Below are positions 26,058 through 34,660 of a DNA stretch of 64,000 bases, in pieces. This DNA comes from Pseudomonas sp. GM50 (GTDB lineage: Bacteria > Pseudomonadota > Gammaproteobacteria > Pseudomonadales > Pseudomonadaceae). The position numbers were made by a program, and so were the translations under genes. The number at the start of each line of letters is the position of its first letter. Positions within the stretch are counted from its first letter, which is position 1. The stretch covers positions 62,001 to 126,000 of the forward strand of contig NZ_AKJK01000042.1 of assembly GCF_000282375.1 (NCBI RefSeq), given 5' to 3'. Under the pieces are notes generated by a model that searched no databases, had not been told where the DNA came from, and worked only from the letters and a program-made list of their open reading frames with translations.

Positions 26058-26070
26058 CACACGTCCCTGT

Positions 26071-26946
26071 TTACGGCTTCGACTGCGGCTGAACCGCGGC
26101 CGGATCCAGCTGCTGGTAAGGTTGCAGAACGGTTTCGCGTTGCTCGCCCAGTACCCAGGCGAAACCCGAATACATCACCACCAGGCAGACCACAGTGAAC
26201 AGCACCACCATCCACGCCGGCACGATGCGCACCAGGCTGCGACGCTGATCGTTCAAGCCTTCCCAATGCGGCGACAGCTCACGCGGCACGTCGCCGCGCA
26301 GTTGCCGAATCTGCCGATACAAAGCATCGCGGATGCCTTCGAGCTCGAGCATGCCGCGAGCCTGTACCCGGTACTTGCCTTCGAAACCGAGGGACAGGCA
26401 CAAGTACATCAGCTCCAGCATTGGCAGGTGCTTGACCGGGTTTTTCGACAGGCGATCCAGCAGCTGGAAGAACTTCTCGCCACCGAAGGTTTCGTTGTGG
26501 AAGCTGCTGAGCAGGCTCATCTGCGACCACTCGCTTTCGTTGCCCCACGGCGTGGTGACGACGGCTTCGTCGACCACGGTGCAGAGCACGTAACGGGCGG
26601 CCATCACCTGGCTGCTTTCAGCGCCGTTGTGCAGCGCACGCACTTCAAACAGCTTCAGCCCGGCAGTCAGTCGCTCGTTGAGCGCGTACAGGTCTTCACG
26701 GGTGTCGCTGTGCTTGAGTCGCACCACTTCCGACAGCAACTCGGACGCCGCGGCCACCAGCGAGTTGAGGCTGATGTTGAACGCTTCGGCCGGGCGCAGA
26801 CGCGCGGCGTAGATCATCCGTTCTTCCAGCTGTTCGAAACGCGGCGGCGCAGCGAAGTCAGTCAGCGGACTCGACGCCGGGCCGTGGCCCTGGCGGTCGA
26901 GCAGGACGGTTTTGTCGTCCTGGTTGTATTCCATGTCCTTGATCAT
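26071..26946 (-). CDS. tssL: TssL (DotU2), T6SS membrane-complex protein
   Basis: A 291-residue DotU-type protein. It has a cytoplasmic helical domain (LVAAASELLSEVVRL, CTVVDEAVVTTPWG, FFQLLDRLSKNPVKHLPMLE, CLSLGFEGKYR) and a single C-terminal TM segment near 240-262 (AWMVVLFTVVCLVVMYSGFAW). It has no OmpA/PAL extension, unlike the TssL at 58377-59675, which marks it as the HSI-II type. It lies 5 bases after tssK. Confidence 0.95.
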   Translation of the reverse strand: MIKDMEYNQDDKTVLLDRQGHGPASSPLTDFAAPPRFEQLEERMIYAARLRPAEAFNISLNSLVAAASELLSEVVRLKHSDTREDLYALNERLTAGLKLFEVRALHNGAESSQVMAARYVLCTVVDEAVVTTPWGNESEWSQMSLLSSFHNETFGGEKFFQLLDRLSKNPVKHLPMLELMYLCLSLGFEGKYRVQARGMLELEGIRDALYRQIRQLRGDVPRELSPHWEGLNDQRRSLVRIVPAWMVVLFTVVCLVVMYSGFAWVLGEQRETVLQPYQQLDPAAVQPQSKP

Positions 26947-26951
26947 GTCGG

Positions 26952-28283
26952 TCAGTTCCTGATGGCCCAGAATTTCAGTTCAAGCTCGGCGAATTCGCCG
27001 GACACGTGGAACGCGAAGCCGCCGGAGCGCTCGAGTTGCGCCAGGTCTTCGGAACTGAGTTCGAGGATGAAATAGGTTTTGTTGGAGTGGAACGCGATCT
27101 GCCGTGGGGCCACCGGCAACGGTTTGACCTTGATGCCAGGCAGGTGCAGGTTGACCAGTTGACGGATGCGCTCCACGGGGCCGACCTTGAGGTGCGCCGG
27201 CAAGCGATGACGCAGTTCTTCGGAGTCGCAGTTGGCACTGGCCGCGAGCACGAACGAGGCCGAGCCCAGCAGTTTGTGGTCGTGCAAGGGCGACACGATG
27301 ATCCCGTACTGACGCGCTTGCAGCACCAGCTCGATGGCGTGCTGTTCGAGCACCATCGACAGCACCTGACGAATCGCTTCCATCAGTTTGCGGAAGCTCG
27401 CGCCTTGGTCGCTGTGCTGGTAACGGCTGTCCAGACGCGGGCGCTTGCTCTCGCTGGAAAACGTCGCCAGATCACCGAGCATGGTCAGCAGCGTGCGGTA
27501 CAACTCTTCCGGGTGAACCTGTTCCAGGCCGAGGTAATGGCGCAGCAGCATTTCGGTGCGGTTGATCAGTTGCAGCATCATGAAGTCGCCGATTTCCGCG
27601 CCACCGACCTTGCCGTTGGAGCTGATCCGCTCGGCAATCGTGTCGCCCCGGTGGCCAAGCATGCTGATCACTTCTTTGAGGCACGACAGCAAGTAGCTGG
27701 AGGAGTGCGCCTGAATGTAGGTCGGCACGAAGTCGGGGTCGAGGCTGATCACGCCGTCGGGCGTGGTGTCGAGCACTTCGCAGATTTTCAGCTTCACGTA
27801 GGCCTGGTCGCTCTGCTGCTCGCCGAGCAACAGTTTGAAGTCCGGACGACCGCAGCTGACCTGGCTGGCGGAGTCGTCGCCGGCATTGGAGTCGGCGACT
27901 TCCGCGTCGTACGCGGTGTAGCGCGCCAGCACGTCGGACTGCTCCGGGCGGCGAGACTCGATGTGGTTACCGGTGACCAGCGGCAGCGCCAGGTAGATCG
28001 GCGTGTTGCCAGTGTTCGGCGGCACGTCCAGCGCCAACGGCTCGGTGTTGCCGCCGAGTTCGAACAGGCTGCCGTCCGGCAGAATCCCCGAGGCCTGGCT
28101 GATCACCAGTTTGCCCATGTTGAGGAACTGCAAGTCGATTTCCAGGTTCAGGAAGCCCCAGATGTAGCTGCCCAACAACTGGGTACGGGTCTTCATCTGG
28201 TGGTCGTAGTAACGATCGTTGTGCTGGAAGTGCTGCGGACGCAGCAGCATGCCTTCCTGCCAAATGACTTTATGGGCATTCAT
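26952..28283 (-). CDS. tssK: TssK, T6SS baseplate protein
   Basis: A 443-residue TssK. The N-terminal signature VIWQEGMLLRPQHFQHNDRY and the C-terminal PVAPRQIAFHSNKTYFILEL segment are family hallmarks. TssK trimers link the TssEFG baseplate wedges to the TssJLM membrane complex. It begins 2 bases after tssJ and is followed closely by tssL. A paralog with the same hallmarks is encoded at 59682-61016. Confidence 0.96.
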   Translation of the reverse strand: MNAHKVIWQEGMLLRPQHFQHNDRYYDHQMKTRTQLLGSYIWGFLNLEIDLQFLNMGKLVISQASGILPDGSLFELGGNTEPLALDVPPNTGNTPIYLALPLVTGNHIESRRPEQSDVLARYTAYDAEVADSNAGDDSASQVSCGRPDFKLLLGEQQSDQAYVKLKICEVLDTTPDGVISLDPDFVPTYIQAHSSSYLLSCLKEVISMLGHRGDTIAERISSNGKVGGAEIGDFMMLQLINRTEMLLRHYLGLEQVHPEELYRTLLTMLGDLATFSSESKRPRLDSRYQHSDQGASFRKLMEAIRQVLSMVLEQHAIELVLQARQYGIIVSPLHDHKLLGSASFVLAASANCDSEELRHRLPAHLKVGPVERIRQLVNLHLPGIKVKPLPVAPRQIAFHSNKTYFILELSSEDLAQLERSGGFAFHVSGEFAELELKFWAIRN

Positions 28284-28285
28284 GA

Positions 28286-28786
28286 TCAGTCATCCGCCTT
28301 GGCGAGCGTTTCATGGGTATTGCGGATGCCGGCCTGATCGAGGGTCAGGTCAGCCACGGTGACTTCCAGCGGAGTGATTTGCACGGTGTAGCGCCACTTG
28401 GTTTCCGGCAGGTCGCGGTAGGCCGCGAGCACGCCGACGTAACGGCTGCCCTCCTCCACGCTGAGTTTGAGCTCGACGGTTTCACCCGGACGCAGCTCGA
28501 GTTCTTCGCTGGCCACCAGGTCCGGGACCAGGGATTCCTTGGCGCGTTCGTACAGGCTGAAGAAGTCGGCGTTCTCGAACGTCACCGGGTGCTTGAGCTC
28601 GAACAGACGCACGACAATCGGCGACGGACGCCCGTTGAGGTCCGGGTTCAGCTGATCGCTGCCGGTGAGCTTCAGGTTGACTTTGGTCACTTTGGAATAC
28701 GGCGACAACGACGAGCATCCGGCCAACAGCACAAGGGCAATTAGCGCCGTCAGCGTCTTGAAAAAAGCGGTCGAGCAGCGAGACAT
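28286..28786 (-). CDS. tssJ: TssJ, T6SS outer-membrane lipoprotein
   Basis: A 166-residue lipoprotein. The signal peptide ends in LVLLAGC (Cys24 lipidated). The mature domain shows TssJ features: LTGSDQLNPDLNGRPSPIVVRLFEL near the start, a PGETVEL loop and VGVLAAYRDLPETKWR. It anchors the membrane complex to the outer membrane through TssM. Three in-frame ATG codons are possible (28795, 28792, 28786); 28786 is chosen because caagga sits about 9 bases upstream of it, while it is too close to the others. Confidence 0.93.
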   Translation of the reverse strand: MSRCSTAFFKTLTALIALVLLAGCSSLSPYSKVTKVNLKLTGSDQLNPDLNGRPSPIVVRLFELKHPVTFENADFFSLYERAKESLVPDLVASEELELRPGETVELKLSVEEGSRYVGVLAAYRDLPETKWRYTVQITPLEVTVADLTLDQAGIRNTHETLAKADD

Positions 28787-28791
28787 GCGCA

Positions 28792-29988
28792 TCATCCTTG
28801 GTGGTCGGTGTGAAGGGTAGAAATCAGGCGGATCTGTTCTTCGTAGGCCTGGGCAAAGTCGCGGGCCAGCAGGCGCTCGCTCCAGTCATCGTCCAGACGC
28901 AGAGCCTGGTGATAACGCCCGTAGGCTCTCCAGCGACTACCGGAGGTGGCGAGCAACGGCTTGTTGTCGCGCTCGAAACGCAGGGTCAGCTGTTGCGGCG
29001 AGAAGTGTTCCAGGGTGCCGCGAACGGCAGCGCGGCTGGCGGTCAGCAACGCCACCTGATGCGCCTGCAAATCACGGAACGCACGGGAGATCGCTTGCTC
29101 GGCCGGCAACTGACCCGGCTTGTTGCCCTGCAACAAAATGCCCAGCGCTTCACCGGCATCGACGGCAAATTTCAGTGGATTCTTGTGAGTGCCTTGCACG
29201 GTGGTCTGGGCCAGGCGCAGTTCGTTTTTCAGTTCGCTGCGGGTGCGCAGGCTCTGCTGCAAACCACCGACGCTCTGCTTGAGCAGGCGCGCTGCGTTCA
29301 GGGCCAGGGCTTCGCGAGCGTCGTGGTCGAGACCTTTGAGGTCCACGCCGAGGGCGGCACCGAAGTGCTCCCAGAAGCCCTCGCTCTGACGCGCCACAGC
29401 CGCAGGCTTCGGGGCTGGCGCAGGCTCAGCCGGGGCGTCGATCAGCTCCGGGACCATCAGGCTTTCCATGTCGATGCGCGCGTAGTCGGCACGCTGACGG
29501 GTGTCTTCGATGGTGGTGCTCGGGGAGATCAGCTCATCGATTTCCGAGTACACGCGCTCTTGCTGGTCGAGGGCATTCAGCGGATCGAGGTCGAGGAAGG
29601 CATCGTCCGGAATGATGCTGCCCGCGGCCTGCGGACGGCCAACTTCAACGTCGAACGTCGCCGGGTCGCGCACCAGTCGCGCACGGATCTCGAAGTCACC
29701 CAGCACGTACACGCTGCCGTGTTCGATGCGCATTGGCTCGCCTTTGCGCAGACGCGCACCGCTTTCGCTGTCCTGGATACCGTTGCTGCTGGTATCGGTC
29801 AGGAAAAACGTGCCTTCGCGGTAGTTGATCAACGCGTGGTGGTTGGACAGGTGACGCTTGCGGTCGGGGATGATCCAGTCGCAATCCTCGCCCCGGCCGA
29901 TCACGCCACCGGCCTGCTTGAAGGTCTTCTGGCACAAATCCGTGGGCACGAACTGCTTGGTGTTCAGCATTTCGAAAACCAGTTCCAT
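28792..29988 (-). CDS. tagH: Fha2/TagH, FHA-domain T6SS scaffold
   Basis: A 398-residue protein with an N-terminal FHA domain (VIGRGEDCDWIIPD, HLSNHHALINYREGTFFLTDTSSNG) and a C-terminal type VI FHA region (LLKQSVGGLQQSLRTRSELKNELRL, KFAVDAGEALGILL). It binds phospho-threonine and probably relays Stk1/Stp1 signals to the assembly machinery. ATG 29988 is chosen because aaggag lies 8 bases upstream; a longer frame to 30009 exists. HSI-II type; another Fha is at 61621-63027. Confidence 0.93.
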   Translation of the reverse strand: MELVFEMLNTKQFVPTDLCQKTFKQAGGVIGRGEDCDWIIPDRKRHLSNHHALINYREGTFFLTDTSSNGIQDSESGARLRKGEPMRIEHGSVYVLGDFEIRARLVRDPATFDVEVGRPQAAGSIIPDDAFLDLDPLNALDQQERVYSEIDELISPSTTIEDTRQRADYARIDMESLMVPELIDAPAEPAPAPKPAAVARQSEGFWEHFGAALGVDLKGLDHDAREALALNAARLLKQSVGGLQQSLRTRSELKNELRLAQTTVQGTHKNPLKFAVDAGEALGILLQGNKPGQLPAEQAISRAFRDLQAHQVALLTASRAAVRGTLEHFSPQQLTLRFERDNKPLLATSGSRWRAYGRYHQALRLDDDWSERLLARDFAQAYEEQIRLISTLHTDHQG

Positions 29989-30005
29989 GGTGATACTCCT
30001 TGCGG

Positions 30006-30146
30006 TCACTTGCCGCGATTGACCGCCTGCGGATCACCCAATGGGCGATAGGTGTTGTCGTTGTATTTGTAATTGCCGCTACAGCCGCCAAGGCCGCATA
30101 GAACGACGAGGGTCAGCAGGACGGCTTGCCAGTGACGAACAGGCAT
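30006..30146 (-). CDS. Small lipoprotein in the OrfX position of HSI-II
   Basis: A 46-residue protein, too short for ordinary gene calling. It has a complete lipoprotein signal peptide (MPVRHWQAVLLTLVVLCGLGGC, lipobox LGGC, Cys22), leaving a mature peptide of only 25 residues rich in Asn, Tyr and Arg. It lies 17 bases upstream of fha on the same strand, the position occupied by orfX (PA1664) between sfa2 and fha2 in P. aeruginosa. The start at 30146 is preceded by ggaga. Function unknown; an envelope-located T6SS accessory role is inferred from position. Confidence 0.7.
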   Translation of the reverse strand: MPVRHWQAVLLTLVVLCGLGGCSGNYKYNDNTYRPLGDPQAVNRGK

Positions 30147-30276
30147 CAGAGGGTCTCCAGGGGTAGACAAAGCACAAAGCGCCGACCTGTTCGGGCGGCG
30201 CTGTTAAAAGCGAATGAGGTTGATTGGGAGGCTCTATTCCAAGGCCTATAGCCAATCACAAGGGAAACGGTGGCCC

Positions 30277-30412
30277 CCTGTGGCGAGGGGGCTTGCCCCC
30301 GTTGGGTCGCGAAGCGGCCCCAAAACCGGCCATCCTGTTTATTCAGGCAAACCGCATTTACCGGACTACGACTGCTGCGCAGCCGAACGGGGGCAAGCCC
30401 CCTCGCCACAGG
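30277..30412. repeat. REPIN inside the T6SS operon
   Basis: Inverted arms of about 24 bases (cctgtggcgagggggcttgc and the following bases at the left; the inverse complement at the right) enclose ~85 bases. It is of the tgtggcgagggggcttgcccc REP family, different from those at 2030 and 5339. It fills the 324-base gap between sfa and the small lipoprotein gene, on the path of T6SS transcription; the remainder of the gap shows nothing else recognisable. Confidence 0.85.
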
Positions 30413-30470
30413 AGTTGCGCTGGCCAAAAGGAGCATTCCAACCAGAGTGGTTAGGTTGCAGAAATTCAGG

Positions 30471-31988
30471 TCAGCCATCGAAATCACCCAAATTGATATT
30501 CAGGCGCCCAAGGCGATAAAGCAGCGTGCGGCGTGGCAATCCGAGTTCGCGGGCGGCGAGGGTCTGGTTGCCGTCGTTTTTGCGCAGGCAGTCGAGCAGC
30601 AAACTGCGTTCGACCTGCTCCAGGCGTTCGCGCAGGTTCAGACTGTTGTCTTCCGGCATGGCTTCCATGCGCAGGGAGAAATGCTCGGCCAGCAACTCGC
30701 CGCCTTCGCACAGCAATACCGCGCGTTCGACCAAACCTTTGAGTTCGCGAACGTTGCCGGGGAAGGCATAGCCGGACAGGTGATCCAGCGCCGCGTCGGA
30801 CCAACGCACGGCATCGCGTTGCAGAAACGCGCAAGCCTTGTCGGCGAAGTGCCGGGCCAGGTCGAGGATGTCGCCTTCGCGCTGACGCAGGGCCGGCAGC
30901 TCGATCGGGAATTGCGCGAGGCGGTAGTACAAGTCCTCGCGGAATTTGCCTTCGCTGACCAGCACTGCCAAATCCCGGTGAGTCGCAGCGATGATGCGCA
31001 CGTCGATCTTGTGGGTGTCGTTGGAACCCAACGGGCGGATCTCGCCTTCCTGCAACACGCGCAACAGCTTGGCTTGCAGGGACAACGGCATGTCGCCGAT
31101 TTCATCGAGCAACAAGGTGCCGCCATTGGCCGCGTCGAACAGCCCGGCACGGTCGCGGTCGGCACCGGTGAAGGCGCCTTTGCGGTAGCCGAACAGTTCA
31201 CTTTCCAGCAGGTTCTCGGGGAACGCCGCGCAGTTCTGCACGATGAACGCCTGGGAACGTCGCGGACCGCAGTCGTGAATCGCCCGCGCGACCACTTCCT
31301 TGCCGGTGCCGGTTTCGCCGCGCAGCAGCACGGTGTACGGGCTGTGCAAAACTTTGCTGATCAGCGAATAGGTCTGGCGCATCGCCGCGCTCTTGCCGAT
31401 CAAGCCATAACCGCTGACGCTCGGGACGCTGACCGATGCCGGTCGTGTATCGCCGGCCGGCCGACGCAAACGTTGCAGCAAGTGCAATTGGCCGAGCACG
31501 AACGAGCCCAGTTGACCGAGGGAATCAGCAAAGCCTTGCAGGTCGATCTGCCGGCGACTGGCACACAGCAGCAAACCTTCGACAGCCTTTTGCTGATTGA
31601 CCAATGGCACGCACAACAGTGACTGCCACGGCGTGGCCTGGAGCGGCAGGAAACTGGTTTCGTGCAGGCTGCCGCTCAGCTCGCTGAGGCACACCACGCG
31701 GTTCTGGCACAAGGAGAATTGCAGCAGTTGTTCACCGTTGTAATCCGCCGGCAGGCTCGCCCCCTCCCGAGGTTGCAGAATGCCGTTCAGGCACTCGGCG
31801 TTCATCCCCAGGCAGGTGTGGGTCGCGTCCAGCAGGTACAGTTGCGTCAGCTCGCAACCGCTGAGCTCGGCCAAACCGCGCACGAAGTCACCCAGCAGCG
31901 CAGCACCGTCCGCCGCGCGCGACAGGCTGGCGAATTGCGCCAGCAAGGCTTCGGCATAGACCAGCGGTTGCGGCACTTGAGTGAACAT
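30471..31988 (-). CDS. sfa: Sfa2-type sigma-54-dependent activator of the T6SS
   Basis: A 505-residue enhancer-binding protein. An N-terminal GAF-like sensor (about 1-175) is followed by a central AAA+ domain with Walker A GETGTGKE (~222), the sigma-54 contact loop GAFTGAD, Walker B GGTLLLDEIGDMP, the R-finger region FREDLYYRLAQFPIELPALR, and a C-terminal Fis-type HTH (LRKNDGNQTLAARELGLPRRTLLYRL). It matches Sfa2 (PA1663). It presumably activates a sigma-54 promoter of this or a linked T6SS locus. ATG 31988 is preferred to GTG 31997, with gagg 8 bases upstream. It is 10 bases after clpV. Confidence 0.93.
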   Translation of the reverse strand: MFTQVPQPLVYAEALLAQFASLSRAADGAALLGDFVRGLAELSGCELTQLYLLDATHTCLGMNAECLNGILQPREGASLPADYNGEQLLQFSLCQNRVVCLSELSGSLHETSFLPLQATPWQSLLCVPLVNQQKAVEGLLLCASRRQIDLQGFADSLGQLGSFVLGQLHLLQRLRRPAGDTRPASVSVPSVSGYGLIGKSAAMRQTYSLISKVLHSPYTVLLRGETGTGKEVVARAIHDCGPRRSQAFIVQNCAAFPENLLESELFGYRKGAFTGADRDRAGLFDAANGGTLLLDEIGDMPLSLQAKLLRVLQEGEIRPLGSNDTHKIDVRIIAATHRDLAVLVSEGKFREDLYYRLAQFPIELPALRQREGDILDLARHFADKACAFLQRDAVRWSDAALDHLSGYAFPGNVRELKGLVERAVLLCEGGELLAEHFSLRMEAMPEDNSLNLRERLEQVERSLLLDCLRKNDGNQTLAARELGLPRRTLLYRLGRLNINLGDFDG

Positions 31989-31998
31989 CACACCCACC

Positions 31999-34647
31999 TC
32001 AGGCGAACTCGCACATCACGCTGGCGTCACCGTCGAGCGTCGCATGCACACGCTTGAGGCTTTCACCGGTGACCATTGCGTCGAGCAAACGGTCAGCCAC
32101 CAACGGCAGCACATGCAGGTCCAGCAAGTGGTCGATCAGGCGTGCGCCGCTGTCGCTTTGGGTGCAGCGTTCGGCCAGGTGATCGACGAGGTCCTGGGAG
32201 TAAGTGAAATCGAGCTGACGACGGTTCAGGCGATCGCCCAAACGGCCGAGTTTGATTTCGATCAGCTCGCGCAGCACCGGGCCACCGACCGGGTAGTAAG
32301 GCACCACGCGCATCCGCGCCAACAACGCCGGTTTGAAGTGCTTGCTGAGCACCGGGCGAATGGTTTCTTCGAGGACTTCGGCTGTCGGCCGCGCACCGTT
32401 TTCGCAGAGTTCGCTGATGCGGTCGCTGCCCAGGTTCGAGGTCATCAGGATCAGCGTGTTGCGGAAGTCGATCTCGCGCCCTTCCCCGTCGTTGGCTACG
32501 CCTTTGTCGAAGATTTGATAGAACAGGTTGAGCACGTCCGGGTCGGCTTTTTCGACTTCATCGAGCAGCACCACCGAGTACGGTTTTTGCCGCACGGCTT
32601 CGGTGAGCATGCCGCCCTCGCCGTAACCGACGTAGCCCGGCGGTGCACCGATCAGGCGCGACACGGTGTGCTTCTCCTGGAACTCGGACATGTTGATGGT
32701 GGTGATGAAGCGATCGCCGCCGTACAGCAAATCGGCGAGTGCCAGGGCGGTTTCGGTCTTGCCGACGCCGCTTGGGCCGACCAGCAGGAACACGCCGACC
32801 GGGGCATCAGGCTTGTTCAGGCCAGCGGCAGTGGCGCGCATCGAACGGTCGAGGGCATGAACCGCTTGTTCCTGACCACGAATGCGGGTGCGCAGGTCGG
32901 TGGCGAAGCTCGCGACCTTGGCGTTGTGTTCGCGGGCCAGTTGCGCCAATGGCACGCCGGTCCAGGCGCTGATCACTTCAGCCACCAGACGCGGGCAGAC
33001 TTCGAAGCTCACCAGACGCTCCTTGACCTGGGCCTCGGTCAGGGCGCGGTGGGTTTCGTTCAGCGCAGTTTCCAGGGACAAGACGCTTTGTGCTTCGTCT
33101 ATTGGCAAGGTTTCAATCACGGTGCCTTCAGCGTCTTCTTCAACCGTGATGGTCGGTTCGACGGCAGCGGCTTCACGGGCCTTGGCCAGTTGCTGACGCA
33201 GGTCCAGCAGGCGCTCGGCCAGTGTTTTTTGTTCGGTCCAGAGGGTTTCCAGAGCGACCCTTTCTTCTTCGGCGTCGGTCAGGCGATCTTCCAGAGCGTC
33301 CAGCGCTTCATGGTCAATCAGCAGACCGGCCTCGGCGTCGCGACGCAGGGCCTGACGCTGACGACCACCTTCGGCCAGTTCGCCACGCAGGCGTTCCAGG
33401 CTTTCAGGGGCGGCGGCGAGGCTGATGCGCACGCGGGCGCACGCAGTGTCGAGCACGTCGACGGCTTTGTCCGGCAGCTGACGGCCCGCCAGGTAACGGG
33501 CGGACAACTCGGCCGCTGCAACCACCGCATCATCGCGCAAATAGATGCCGTGGCTCTTCTCGTAAACCTGAGCCAGGCCACGCAGGATGGTCACTGCTTC
33601 GCTGACGGTCGGTTCGTGCAGTTGCACCGGTTGGAAACGACGGGCCAGGGCCGGGTCTTTCTCGAAGTATTTTTTGTACTCCGCCCATGTAGTGGCGGCG
33701 ATGGTGCGCAACTCGCCACGGGCCAGGGCCGGTTTCAGCAAGTTGGCCGCGTCGGAGCCGCCGGCATTGCCGCCCGCGCCGATCAGGGTGTGGGCTTCGT
33801 CGATGAACAGGATGATCGGTTTTGGCGAAGCTTTGACTTCGTCGATCACGCCTTTGAGGCGACGTTCGAACTCACCTTTGACGCTGGCACCGGCCTGCAA
33901 CAGGCCCATGTCCAGCGACAGCAGTTCGACGCCTTTCAAGACTTGCGGCACTTCACCGGCCGCAATGCGCGAGGCCAGGCCTTCGACGATCGCGGTTTTA
34001 CCGACGCCGGCTTCACCAACCACGATCGGGTTGTTCTTGCGCCGACGAGCGAGGATGTCGACCATCTGGCGGATCGCGCCATCGCGGCACAGTACCGGGT
34101 CGAGTTTGCCGTCGCGGGCCTGTTGGGTCAGGTTATGGGTGAAGCGCTGCAGCAGCGATTCGCCAGGCACAGCGGGCTTACCGGTGGCCGGTTGCTCTTT
34201 CTGCGACAGCGCGAATTCTTTCAGGCGCTCGATGTTCAGCTTGGCCAGCAACGACTGATAACGGCTGCCGGCGTAACGCATCGGGTTGCGCAGCAGGGCG
34301 AGGATCAACGCGGCTTGCTCGACCTGGCTCTGGCCCAATTCGAGATTGGCCACCAGCAACGCGTCTTGCAGCCACTGCACCAGTTCCGGGGCGAACACCG
34401 GGTTGCGCGAGGCGCTGTGCTCGACCCGCGATTGCAACGCGGCACTCAGTTCGCCAGCGTCCACTTCGGCATCCTGCAACGCCCGTGCGAGCAAACCTTG
34501 CGGGCGTTCCAGCAGGCCCAGCAGCAGGTCTTCGACGAGGATCTTGCTGCCGCCACGGGCGACGCAGCGTTCGGCAGAACTTTCCAGATCACGACGGGTT
34601 TCGGCGTCCAGCGCCTGGATAAGTTGTTGCAGGTCTACGTTGATCAT
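31999..34647 (-). CDS. clpV: ClpV (TssH), T6SS sheath-disassembly AAA+ ATPase
   Basis: An 882-residue Clp-type protein with an N-domain (SSAERCVARGGSKILVEDLLLGLL) and two AAA+ modules. The first has Walker A GEAGVGKTA with Walker B PIILFIDEAH, the second has Walker A GPSGVGKTE with SVVLLDEVEKADP. A Glu-rich middle region lies between. ClpV pulls contracted TssBC sheaths apart for recycling. It lies 13 bases after tssG. Confidence 0.96.
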   Translation of the reverse strand: MINVDLQQLIQALDAETRRDLESSAERCVARGGSKILVEDLLLGLLERPQGLLARALQDAEVDAGELSAALQSRVEHSASRNPVFAPELVQWLQDALLVANLELGQSQVEQAALILALLRNPMRYAGSRYQSLLAKLNIERLKEFALSQKEQPATGKPAVPGESLLQRFTHNLTQQARDGKLDPVLCRDGAIRQMVDILARRRKNNPIVVGEAGVGKTAIVEGLASRIAAGEVPQVLKGVELLSLDMGLLQAGASVKGEFERRLKGVIDEVKASPKPIILFIDEAHTLIGAGGNAGGSDAANLLKPALARGELRTIAATTWAEYKKYFEKDPALARRFQPVQLHEPTVSEAVTILRGLAQVYEKSHGIYLRDDAVVAAAELSARYLAGRQLPDKAVDVLDTACARVRISLAAAPESLERLRGELAEGGRQRQALRRDAEAGLLIDHEALDALEDRLTDAEEERVALETLWTEQKTLAERLLDLRQQLAKAREAAAVEPTITVEEDAEGTVIETLPIDEAQSVLSLETALNETHRALTEAQVKERLVSFEVCPRLVAEVISAWTGVPLAQLAREHNAKVASFATDLRTRIRGQEQAVHALDRSMRATAAGLNKPDAPVGVFLLVGPSGVGKTETALALADLLYGGDRFITTINMSEFQEKHTVSRLIGAPPGYVGYGEGGMLTEAVRQKPYSVVLLDEVEKADPDVLNLFYQIFDKGVANDGEGREIDFRNTLILMTSNLGSDRISELCENGARPTAEVLEETIRPVLSKHFKPALLARMRVVPYYPVGGPVLRELIEIKLGRLGDRLNRRQLDFTYSQDLVDHLAERCTQSDSGARLIDHLLDLHVLPLVADRLLDAMVTGESLKRVHATLDGDASVMCEFA

Positions 34648-34660
34648 GTGTCATCTGTCC

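Noticed and set aside
22428..26198. 1256-codon plus-strand frame across tssM
   Set aside because: Antisense shadow of tssM with repetitive Gln/His/Arg/Val composition; no ribosome binding site and no domain.
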